Shown here in pieces: positions 1 through 5,447 of a stretch of DNA of 5,655 nt; positions within the stretch are counted from its first letter, which is position 1, and each line of letters starts with the position of its first letter. Under the pieces are notes generated by a model, which worked only from the letters and a program-made list of their open reading frames with translations, made no database searches and was not told the DNA's origin. The position numbers and the translations under genes were made by a program. This DNA is from Gemmatimonadota bacterium (GTDB lineage: Bacteria > Gemmatimonadota > Gemmatimonadetes > Longimicrobiales > Gaopeijiaceae). The DNA is taken from assembly GCA_012959595.1 (NCBI GenBank), contig DUCW01000015.1, positions 1 to 5,655 on the forward strand. The letters are read 5' to 3'.

Positions 1-668
1 TCAAATGACTGATCGAGATGACCTTCTTTCTTTTTCCCACAAAAGAATCGGTCGAACGAGCGATACAGCCAAACTGAACTCCCTAATTGGAAGCTGTTGC
101 CACTCTGTGAAGTCCTAGCAAAAGCCAATGCCGAACGTGTGGCGGCTTTAGTCAATCTAAGACCCAACCTTCTGGTCAGATCTCTCAGGATGATTGCACA
201 CGCACCGTCGTTAAACGACAGGAATATTTCTCTGTCTAGAACAATTCTATCAGAATTGCTATCCAATATTAGGGCATCGTACACATTCTGCAGAACTGAA
301 TCCCACGCCCTCTGATCTTCGCGAGCAATCTGACCGATCTGGACTAGAGCAGAACGCGCACCTTCTGCCACAGTCTCCTCAATCATGGGCAAAATTTCGT
401 TGCGAAGTGCATTTCGTGCAAACCTAGAATCCAAATTAGTAGGATCCTGTAGCGACTGAATTCCCACCTTTTCCGCATAATCCTCCAACTCATATCTACA
501 GAAAGGGAGCAAGGGACGTATTATCCCAGGCGATCTAAATTCCGGTATTCCCTTCAGTCCGAATGAACCTGTCCCACGTAGGATCCTGAATAAAACCGTT
601 TCAGCTTGATCGTCAGCGTGATGGGCTGTGAGTACCCATTTTAGTGACCAAGAGATTCTTGTTTCCTC
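1..668 (-). CDS. tilS: tRNA(Ile)-lysidine synthase, downstream part, out of frame with its N-terminus, runs off left edge
   Basis: This is the downstream portion of TilS, which attaches lysine to C34 of the CAU anticodon of tRNA-Ile2 so that it reads AUA as isoleucine. The frame is open from about 668 to the window edge (about 222 codons, no stop) and lies in a different phase from the N-terminal part at 641-955. Near its start it reads KWVLTAHHADDQAETVLFRI, the TilS AHHxDDQAET motif, followed by LRGTGS. Next come RPLLPFCRYELEDYAEKVGI and DPTNLDSRFARNALRNEILP, matching the family's RPLL, DPTN and F-RN-lR segments. Near the edge, SSVWLYRSFDRFF fits the usual end of the central domain. The TGA-like triplet at 1-3 is out of frame, so the true C-terminus lies beyond the window. 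There is no sensible start codon of its own. Family assignment is secure; whether the gene is functional is not. Confidence 0.85.
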
Positions 669-955
669 AAATTGGACAGAGTGGCTCGAGTTCTTCTGAT
701 CTCACAGCTAATCCCCCAAGATTTAGCCAAGCCTCTAACCCACAAAGCATCACGATCACTCTGCTGGTGCATACCATGGTCGAAATGCCCCACTACTAAC
801 TTTAAGCCAGCAAAGATGGGGTCGAAATGTAGGAGGTGCAGTAGAACCAGAGAGTCAAGACCTCCAGAAACACCTACTAGTATCCCATCACTTTCAGAGA
901 AAAAATCCTTTCCCTTCAGATGTTCTCGGAATCTTCGGTTCAGTTTATGTGGCAT
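641..955 (-). CDS. tilS: tRNA(Ile)-lysidine synthase, N-terminal PP-loop part, ended early by a frameshift
   Basis: This is the N-terminal ATP-pyrophosphatase part of TilS. The PP-loop GVSGGLDSLVLLHLL (SGGLDS at residues 30-35) binds ATP. It is followed by LVVGHFDHGMHQQSD, the family's (A/G)H-(V/F)-(N/D)HG segment, and by a typical strand-turn region ending GISCEIRRTRATLSN. After residue 95 the frame reads LRKQESLGH and hits TAA at 641-643, while the conserved continuation resumes in another phase. I chose the ATG at 955, which places the PP-loop at the usual distance from the N-terminus. A TTG at 979 would add eight residues. Neither has a clear Shine-Dalgarno sequence. The ATG overlaps the stop of the upstream phosphodiesterase gene by 11 nt, which suggests translational coupling. 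Full-length TilS is usually over 300 residues, so 104 residues alone cannot form the complete enzyme. Confidence 0.85.
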   Translation of the reverse strand: MPHKLNRRFREHLKGKDFFSESDGILVGVSGGLDSLVLLHLLHFDPIFAGLKLVVGHFDHGMHQQSDRDALWVRGLAKSWGISCEIRRTRATLSNLRKQESLGH

Positions 956-1775
956 GGGAAAATCTGTTGTTGACGACAACTTTTAGAACCCGCGAGAGAA
1001 TATCCAAGCGATCAGTTTGTATGCCATCAACACCCCAGGAAAGTAGTCTTCTGATATCTTCCTCGCGATCAACGACCCAAACATGGACCGGAATATTCAA
1101 CCGATGTGCTTCCTTGACGAAATCCGGTGTGACAACCCTTATACCATTCCAGACTTCGGGAACCTGCAAAGCATCGAATGTCGGACGAAAATACGGTAGC
1201 AGCCGTGCATGTCTCGCGGCCCAAAAGTAGGCAATATCCCGCCTAGAAGCTCCCAAGGGACCGCTGTAGGAACCGATTTTTTTTCGATCCGATTCTATCT
1301 TCGCAGCCAACAGGACCCGATCTTCAGCGTTTTGTCGCCTAATAATTTCAACCAGAGGTTCTGCCACTTTGGGACATTTTGCTTCCACATTGATTCTCAT
1401 ATTAGGGAACGTCTCCAAAGCTTCCTCCATTAGAGGGATCCGAACCCCTTGCCCCCGGAAGCTGTTTTGATTTCGGAGATCTCTAAAGTGGTATCCTGCA
1501 TCGAGGTCTTTAATTTCAGCCCATTTCATTTGATTTATCTCACCCGATCTGTCACAGGTTCGATCTGTCGCAGCGTCATGAATGAGCACGACCCTACCAT
1601 CCTGGGTGAGACGAGCGTCTGTTTCCAGAATATCAGCTTTCCAAGTTTCCACAGCTGAGCGAAACGCTTCCATAGTATTTTCAGGTGCCAGCTTAGCTCC
1701 ACCCCGGTGAGCAATCAACAACGGAGCTCCAGCAAAGTAAGTATATCCCGGTCGTTCTCTTTGTAAATGTTTCAC
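945..1775 (-). CDS. Glycerophosphodiester phosphodiesterase (GDPD/UgpQ family)
   Basis: The enzyme hydrolyses glycerophosphodiesters, which are deacylated phospholipids, to sn-glycerol 3-phosphate and an alcohol. The 276 residues form one TIM-barrel GDPD domain with the expected order of motifs: LLIAHRGG (19-26) and APENT (30-34), metal ligands LETD (E51, D53), IHD (H66, D67), a metal-binding glutamate in INVEAK (E131), and the C-terminal VWVVD and GVDGIQTDR (248-256). The usual TDxP ending is TDRLD here. No signal peptide or membrane segment is evident, so it is probably cytoplasmic and of the short UgpQ-like type. The start is a GTG without a good Shine-Dalgarno. The frame stays open upstream through the 1776-1896 gap, so the N-terminus is uncertain. 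A TTG at about residue 19 is preceded by GGAG and would begin directly at the HRGG strand. The 3' end overlaps tilS. Exact substrate is unknown. Confidence 0.9.
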   Translation of the reverse strand: MKHLQRERPGYTYFAGAPLLIAHRGGAKLAPENTMEAFRSAVETWKADILETDARLTQDGRVVLIHDAATDRTCDRSGEINQMKWAEIKDLDAGYHFRDLRNQNSFRGQGVRIPLMEEALETFPNMRINVEAKCPKVAEPLVEIIRRQNAEDRVLLAAKIESDRKKIGSYSGPLGASRRDIAYFWAARHARLLPYFRPTFDALQVPEVWNGIRVVTPDFVKEAHRLNIPVHVWVVDREEDIRRLLSWGVDGIQTDRLDILSRVLKVVVNNRFSHAT

Positions 1776-1870
1776 GAACCATTTAAACCCGTAAAGTGAT
1801 CGATTCCATCGCAGACATCTTTTGAAATAATCAGGGGTGGTAATTTTTCGCCAGGGCAGTTTTCTTATAA

Positions 1871-1889
1871 TCTCCTGATTTACAGGAGA
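1871..1889 (-). terminator. Hairpin just 3' of the tRNA, possible processing or termination element
   Basis: TCTCCTG, a 5-base loop and CAGGAGA form a perfect 7-bp stem starting 7 nt past the tRNA discriminator base. In the direction of transcription the stem is followed by TTATAAGAAAA rather than a run of U, so it is not a canonical intrinsic terminator. It may mark the 3' trailer of the tRNA, protect or process it, or simply mask the AGGAGA sequence in its 3' arm. Function is inferred only from position. Confidence 0.3.
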
Positions 1890-1896
1890 AGGATAA

Positions 1897-1970
1897 TAGC
1901 GGAGGAGGGATTTGAACCCCCGACCTTCGGATTATGATTCCGCTGCTCTAACCAACTGAGCTACTCCGCC
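1897..1970 (-). tRNA. tRNA-Met (anticodon CAT), probably the elongator
   Basis: A 74-nt cloverleaf on the minus strand. The acceptor stem GGCGGAG pairs with CTCCGCT, with a G1-U72 wobble, and A73 is the discriminator. The D arm is GCTC/GAGC, the anticodon loop ATCATAA gives anticodon CAT, the variable loop is five bases, and the T arm is GGGGG-TTCAAAT-CCCTC with one G-U pair. The anticodon stem has a G27-A43 mismatch at its base. CCA is not encoded (TTA follows A73), so it must be added by CCA transferase. A CAT anticodon can belong to initiator Met, elongator Met or the lysidine-modified tRNA-Ile2. The anticodon stem lacks the three consecutive G-C pairs of initiators. The G1-U72 pair and overall sequence resemble elongator tRNA-Met as I recall it from Bacillus. 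Ile2 is not excluded. Confidence 0.93.
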
Positions 1971-2012
1971 CTTTTCCTTGAACTATTCAAACCTCAAAAG
2001 AGTGTACTAAGG

Positions 2013-2018
2013 TGTCAA
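2013..2018 (-). promoter_or_regulatory. Possible -35 element upstream of the tRNA
   Basis: A perfect TTGACA on the minus strand lies 42 nt upstream of the tRNA 5' end, about the right distance for a tRNA promoter. At 16-18 nt spacing there is no good TATAAT (the sequence is TGAGGTTT), so the -10 is weak or unconventional. A 6-bp dyad, AGACAA-8-TTGTCT (2018-2037 region), directly abuts the element. The call rests on one hexamer and position. Confidence 0.3.
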
Positions 2019-2090
2019 GACAAATCGTCCCTTGTCTACAATCCCTACTCAAATAAATCGAAAAATCCACCACCGAAATAGGTAACAATT

Positions 2091-2381
2091 TTAAGAATTG
2101 TCTACAGTGTCTTTTGGTTGAGTAACTCTGTATAGAGTTTCTCCATCCCGGATGAAACCAAACGACTCCCGAGCTATCTTCTCTATAGTGGCAGAGTCGA
2201 ATTCTAACGTCTGCACCCAGCCTTTGAGAGAATCATTCTCTGCCTGTAAGTCACTTAGCTGCTGCATCAATTGGTTTTGCTCCTCACGGACTCTCCTAAC
2301 TTCAAAGACACTGTACTCTCCACCAAAAATTACAATATAAATGGAAAAAGCTAACAGGCTCCATACAATTAATTTCTTCAT
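2091..2381 (-). CDS. ftsB: Septum formation initiator, FtsB/DivIC family
   Basis: A small bitopic membrane protein of the divisome. In the family it forms a complex with FtsL and FtsQ (DivIB) and helps activate septal peptidoglycan synthesis. The 96 residues show a short cytoplasmic MKK, one transmembrane helix at about 4-20 (LIVWSLLAFSIYIVIFG), then a coiled coil at about 27-60 (VRRVREEQNQLMQQLSDLQ with leucine-rich heptads). It ends with the conserved membrane-distal segment IEKIARESFGFIRDGETLYRV, the usual 'ARE-x-G-x-x-x-x-GE-x-x-Y' pattern. Length is typical. The ATG overlaps the eno stop as ATGA and has no Shine-Dalgarno of its own, so it is probably translated by re-initiation after eno. 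The eno-ftsB neighbourhood is common in bacteria and supports the name. DivIC is the equivalent name in Gram-positive organisms. Confidence 0.9.
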   Translation of the reverse strand: MKKLIVWSLLAFSIYIVIFGGEYSVFEVRRVREEQNQLMQQLSDLQAENDSLKGWVQTLEFDSATIEKIARESFGFIRDGETLYRVTQPKDTVDNS

Positions 2382-3658
2382 TGCGGCCAGAGATCTCTGC
2401 CAGGATATGTTGCGTTGGAACCCAAAAACTCTTCAATCCTGAGCAACTGATTATATTTTGCTACCCTATCACTTCTACTTGCACTTCCAGTCTTTATTTG
2501 TCTCACTCCAGTTGCAACTGCAAGATCGGCTATGAAGGTATCTTCGGTCTCACCAGATCTATGTGAGATCACGGATCGATATCCAGACTTCCTAGCTAAG
2601 CCGATAACGTTCAAAGTCTCTGTCAGAGTCCCTATCTGATTGACTTTAATTAGGATGCTGTTACCCACAGCCTCGCTAATCCCACGAGCCAATTTATCGA
2701 CGTTAGTCACAAAGATATCATCTCCAACAAGCTGTAGATCATTCGGCACAGCTGCCGTAAGGTTCTTCCAACCAGTCCAATCGTTTTCGTCCAATGGATC
2801 TTCCAGAGACTTGATAGGATATTTCTCTATCCAATTGCTCCAGTGATTAACCATACCCTGCGAATCCAATCTTTTCCCAGAAGACCAGCGAAACACATAC
2901 TCCTCTTCTTCCAACCATTCTGTTGCAGCTATATCCAATGCTATTACAACTTCTTCTCCAGGTTCAAACCCAGCTCTTTCAATCGCACGGATGACCAACT
3001 CTATCGCTTCCTCATTACTAGCCAAATCTGGTGCAAAACCACCTTCATCACCCACGGAAGTGTTGAGACCCATCTCCAAAAGAATCTTTCTGAGTTCGTG
3101 GAAAATCTCCACCCCAGAACGCAACCCTTCCGAGAATGAATCGAAGCCAACCGGCATGACCATAAATTCCTGTATGTCAACATTATTAGATGAGTGCATA
3201 CCACCATTCAATATATTCATCATAGGTACTGGAAGGCCCGTTGGACTGGTTCCGCATAGATAACGGTGTAGTGGCAGACCGGCACTTGCTGCTGCTGCTC
3301 TAGCCAGTGCAATGGACACACCCAGTAGACCGTTTGCTCCCAACCGAGCCTTGTTAGGAGTACCGTCCAGATCAATCAAGATCCCGTCTAACTCAGCTTG
3401 GTTCACAACTTCTAAACCATTTATAGCATCCCGAATTTCACCGTTGACAGATTTTACAACTTCAAGGACACCTTTGCCATCGTATCTGTCGGGGTCCCTA
3501 TCTCTCTTCTCAACTGCTTCGTATTGGCCTGTGGAGGCCCCGCTGGGGACCGAAGCACGTCCCTTTTGTCCAGTTTCAAGTGTCACTTCTACTTCGACAG
3601 TAGGGTTTCCCCTTGAATCAAGGATTTCTCTCCCCTTAACACCTTCGATCAATGGCAA
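2378..3658 (-). CDS. eno: Enolase (phosphopyruvate hydratase)
   Basis: Converts 2-phosphoglycerate to phosphoenolpyruvate in glycolysis and back in gluconeogenesis; in many bacteria it is also part of the RNA degradosome. In numbering from the TTG at 3664, the key features are GREILDSRGNPTVE (11-24), the SGASTG loop (41-46), NGGMHSSNNVDIQEFM with H157, catalytic E207 in GDEGGFAP, metal ligands D244, E288 (SLEDP) and D315 (VGDD), catalytic K340 in IKVNQIGT, SHRSGETED (367-375) and IKTG with K391. All match the known active site, and 426-428 residues is normal. Three in-frame TTG codons lie at 3664, 3658 and 3652. The GGAGGG at 3672-3667 is only 2 nt from the first but 8 nt from the second, so I prefer 3658. 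The more usual A in GGAH is M here. It is coupled to ftsB by an ATGA overlap. Confidence 0.97.
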   Translation of the reverse strand: MPLIEGVKGREILDSRGNPTVEVEVTLETGQKGRASVPSGASTGQYEAVEKRDRDPDRYDGKGVLEVVKSVNGEIRDAINGLEVVNQAELDGILIDLDGTPNKARLGANGLLGVSIALARAAAASAGLPLHRYLCGTSPTGLPVPMMNILNGGMHSSNNVDIQEFMVMPVGFDSFSEGLRSGVEIFHELRKILLEMGLNTSVGDEGGFAPDLASNEEAIELVIRAIERAGFEPGEEVVIALDIAATEWLEEEEYVFRWSSGKRLDSQGMVNHWSNWIEKYPIKSLEDPLDENDWTGWKNLTAAVPNDLQLVGDDIFVTNVDKLARGISEAVGNSILIKVNQIGTLTETLNVIGLARKSGYRSVISHRSGETEDTFIADLAVATGVRQIKTGSASRSDRVAKYNQLLRIEEFLGSNATYPGRDLWPQ

Positions 3659-3666
3659 TTTCAATT

Positions 3667-3672
3667 CCCTCC
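3667..3672 (-). promoter_or_regulatory. Ribosome binding site of eno
   Basis: GGAGGG on the minus strand is a strong Shine-Dalgarno, 8 nt before the TTG at 3658 and only 2 nt before the TTG at 3664. It decides the start codon in favour of 3658 and supports use of a TTG initiator for enolase. Confidence 0.75.
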
Positions 3673-3687
3673 ACGGGCTAAAGCATT

Positions 3688-3693
3688 ACTATA
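3688..3693 (-). promoter_or_regulatory. Possible -10 box of an eno-ftsB promoter
   Basis: TATAGT on the minus strand (5 of 6 matches to TATAAT) sits 29 nt upstream of the preferred eno start, in the 74-nt AT-rich gap after plsC. It predicts a 5' leader of roughly 20-25 nt carrying the ribosome binding site. No convincing TTGACA lies 16-18 nt further upstream, so the call is tentative and eno could also be read through from plsC. Confidence 0.35.
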
Positions 3694-3730
3694 GCAAGAA
3701 TCAGTTGACTACCTTTTGATGACTCGAAAT

Positions 3731-3742
3731 ATGATATATCAT
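3731..3742. repeat. 12-bp perfect palindrome at the plsC-eno junction
   Basis: ATGATATATCAT is its own reverse complement. It covers the plsC stop codon and the first bases of the gap upstream of eno. It is AT-rich and has no loop, so as RNA it would be a weak hairpin and not an intrinsic terminator. It could be a protein binding site, but an AT-rich palindrome of this length can occur by chance. Confidence 0.35.
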
Positions 3743-4452
3743 CTCCCCTTCAACTCGGCCACTGCTGTCTGAGCAATTTCTCTCAATTGGTCTCTGTCTT
3801 CATATACCATCCCAGCAACTGAAATAGGTTCTCCCACCCTTACTTTAATCTCACCCTTTCCGATTACAAAGGATCCTTTGGGCATAATCGCTCTACTCCC
3901 ATCAATGCATACGGGAACAATTGGGACACCCGCCTCTATGGCCAAAATGAAGGGGCCCTTCTTAAAAGTTTGAATTTCACCATCCGCAGATCTCGTTCCT
4001 TCAGCAAAAATTATTACCTGAAGGATCTCCCTACTCATTCTTTCAACTATTGATCGTAGAGATTTAACAGCAGCCTCTCTATCCTTTCGATCGATAGCAA
4101 CATGCCCACAAGCTCGCCAAGAAGGCCCGAATAAAGGAATTCGTGCCAGCTCCTCTTTGCCCACAAATTTTCCATTTATTGGCAACCAGCCCGCCAAAGC
4201 CCACACATCGAACCATGACTCATGATTTGCAACCACAACACAGGAAATTGATGGATCCAGGTTCTTCCCACCCTCAACACGTACGGACACACTGGCTATT
4301 CCTAAGATGGATCGAGACCAACCTCGAGCTGCAGAATCACAAACGTTACATAGGAGATCAGCCTTCCCGAGAGCGGTCAGAAGGCGTACCTTGATAGCAT
4401 AACACAGAGTGACGAAACTACCTGCAAATAATACCCAACTAGACCTCAGCAC
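3739..4452 (-). CDS. plsC: 1-acyl-sn-glycerol-3-phosphate acyltransferase (PlsC/LPLAT family)
   Basis: Transfers an acyl group to position 2 of lysophosphatidic acid to make phosphatidic acid, the precursor of membrane phospholipids. The 237-residue protein has an N-terminal hydrophobic segment (about 4-20) for membrane attachment. The four acyltransferase blocks follow: NHESWFD (76-82, the catalytic HX4D), GKFVGKEELARIPLFG (94-109), FAEGTRS (149-155, glycerophosphate binding) and GVPIVPV (175-181). Length is typical. The start is a GTG 5 nt after AGGAG, a well-placed ribosome site that overlaps the thiL stop codon. The gap to thiL is 8 nt, so the two are almost certainly co-transcribed. Acyl-donor preference (acyl-ACP or acyl-CoA) and strict substrate identity cannot be read from the sequence; related lysophospholipid acyltransferases share these motifs. 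Confidence 0.92.
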   Translation of the reverse strand: MLRSSWVLFAGSFVTLCYAIKVRLLTALGKADLLCNVCDSAARGWSRSILGIASVSVRVEGGKNLDPSISCVVVANHESWFDVWALAGWLPINGKFVGKEELARIPLFGPSWRACGHVAIDRKDREAAVKSLRSIVERMSREILQVIIFAEGTRSADGEIQTFKKGPFILAIEAGVPIVPVCIDGSRAIMPKGSFVIGKGEIKVRVGEPISVAGMVYEDRDQLREIAQTAVAELKGR

Positions 4453-4457
4453 TAGTA

Positions 4458-4462
4458 CTCCT
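4458..4462 (-). promoter_or_regulatory. Ribosome binding site of plsC
   Basis: AGGAG on the minus strand, with a 5-nt spacer to the GTG at 4452. It fixes the GTG as the start and overlaps the TAG stop of thiL, which suggests that ribosomes finishing thiL can load directly on plsC. Confidence 0.7.
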
Positions 4463-5447
4463 AGACCAAGAAATGGTCAAAACCTAAGATGCGATTTGAC
4501 GGAGACTCTGGATTGCACTCTTTTCCTTTTATCTCAATCCCCGAACCTTCTTCAACGTAACCTACTCTAGTCAACCCTAACCCAAATTTTTCTTCAAAAA
4601 TTTCGACTAATGGATTCAGGATCCCCTTCTTGGAGACCAGACACAACTCATAATCTTCTCCTCCAGACATCCCAAAACGCAGGGCAATATCAGGATCAAG
4701 GTCTGGATGTAGAGGAATTTTTTTTGGCTCGATCACAATGCAGACGTCGGAAGCATCGGCCATGTGGCCAGCGTCCCTGAGAAGGCCATCCGATATATCT
4801 ATCATTGTTCTAACTCCTGCATTCTCTACCAACCAACGTGCCTCTGGAACCCGGAACGGAGGTCGCGTAAAGGCATTTCTCAATTCTGTACTCGGATCTC
4901 CTCCATCTAGCCAGATTTTCACGGCTCCCGCAGATCCCCCTAAAACACCAGTAACCCAAACTTCATCTCCACTAGAAATACCTGTCCGGGTGACCAAATC
5001 TCTTGTCTCGCCCAGAACAGTAACATCTATAACAATCGGTCCAGGAGAGCTGCTCAGATCACCCCCGATCAAAGATGCTCCAACCTTTCTTACAGCTTCG
5101 TGGATGCCACCTCTCAACCCTTCTAAAATCACATTGTAGCCTTTCTTCGGAAGAGCTAAAGAGATCAGTACTCCAAATGGATCTGCTGCCATGGCCGCAA
5201 GGTCACTAATAGCAGACATCACAGCCCTGAAGCCAACCTCATGCAAGCTAATCCAATTTCGATTAAAATGGACGTCCTCTATCGTCAAATCAGTACTAAT
5301 TGCTGTCTGCCGATTCCTAAAAACAGCCGCATCATCCCCTGCACCCAGAAGAATGCGGGAATTTAACCCATCCATACCAGTGAGAATTCTCGCTATCAGG
5401 TCCGATTCTGTCCCTGCACTCTCAGGATTTGAATTTCTATCTTTCAT
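4461..5447 (-). CDS. thiL: Thiamine-monophosphate kinase
   Basis: Phosphorylates thiamine monophosphate with ATP to give thiamine diphosphate, the last step of cofactor synthesis; it acts in the cytoplasm. The 328 residues show the AIR-synthase-like (PurM/ThiL) fold motifs in order: LGAGDDAAV (34-42), STDLTIEDVHF (51-61), the SDLAAMAADP helix (81-90), IGGDLSSSPG (127-136), DISDGLLRDAGHM (217-229) and SGGEDYEL (261-268). It ends with the usual ILGFDHF (320-326). These include the aspartates that bind Mg-nucleotide. Length is normal for the family. The ATG start overlaps the stop of the upstream nnr gene by 4 nt (ATGA), with no strong Shine-Dalgarno, so translation is probably coupled. No other thiamine gene is in the window. 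Confidence 0.95.
   Translation of the reverse strand: MKDRNSNPESAGTESDLIARILTGMDGLNSRILLGAGDDAAVFRNRQTAISTDLTIEDVHFNRNWISLHEVGFRAVMSAISDLAAMAADPFGVLISLALPKKGYNVILEGLRGGIHEAVRKVGASLIGGDLSSSPGPIVIDVTVLGETRDLVTRTGISSGDEVWVTGVLGGSAGAVKIWLDGGDPSTELRNAFTRPPFRVPEARWLVENAGVRTMIDISDGLLRDAGHMADASDVCIVIEPKKIPLHPDLDPDIALRFGMSGGEDYELCLVSKKGILNPLVEIFEEKFGLGLTRVGYVEEGSGIEIKGKECNPESPSNRILGFDHFLV

Larger units (their letters stand above)
1776..2090. other. 315-base stretch without a protein gene, carrying the tRNA
   Basis: Apart from the tRNA, the possible -35 element and the trailer hairpin, I see no gene here. The 1971-2090 part between ftsB and the tRNA is AT-rich and lacks a GC-rich terminator stem with a T tract after ftsB. 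The 1776-1896 part is open in the frame of the downstream phosphodiesterase but contains no ATG, GTG or TTG in that frame upstream of the chosen GTG. It could therefore be leader or a cryptic N-terminal extension. Confidence 0.6.

Noticed and set aside
97..315. Plus-strand open frame of 72 codons
   Set aside because: It lies wholly opposite the conserved downstream part of tilS, shows no recognisable motif and is a shadow frame.
661..676. Programmed -1 frameshift site in tilS
   Set aside because: The sequence at the junction (TCC AAT TTG AGG AAA) contains no slippery X-XXY-YYZ heptamer, and the linker also appears shortened. Error or deletion is a simpler explanation.
2086..2100. CAATT-TTAAG-AATTG inverted repeat at the end of ftsB
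   Set aside because: Only 5 AT-rich base pairs and no following T tract; too weak to call a terminator.
3312..3719. Plus-strand open frame of 135 codons opposite eno
   Set aside because: It is antisense to the highly conserved N-terminal half of enolase. Its composition reflects the complementary codons and no domain is visible.
4738..5139. Plus-strand open frame of 133 codons opposite thiL
   Set aside because: Entirely antisense to conserved ThiL motifs, with no ribosome site or recognisable domain.
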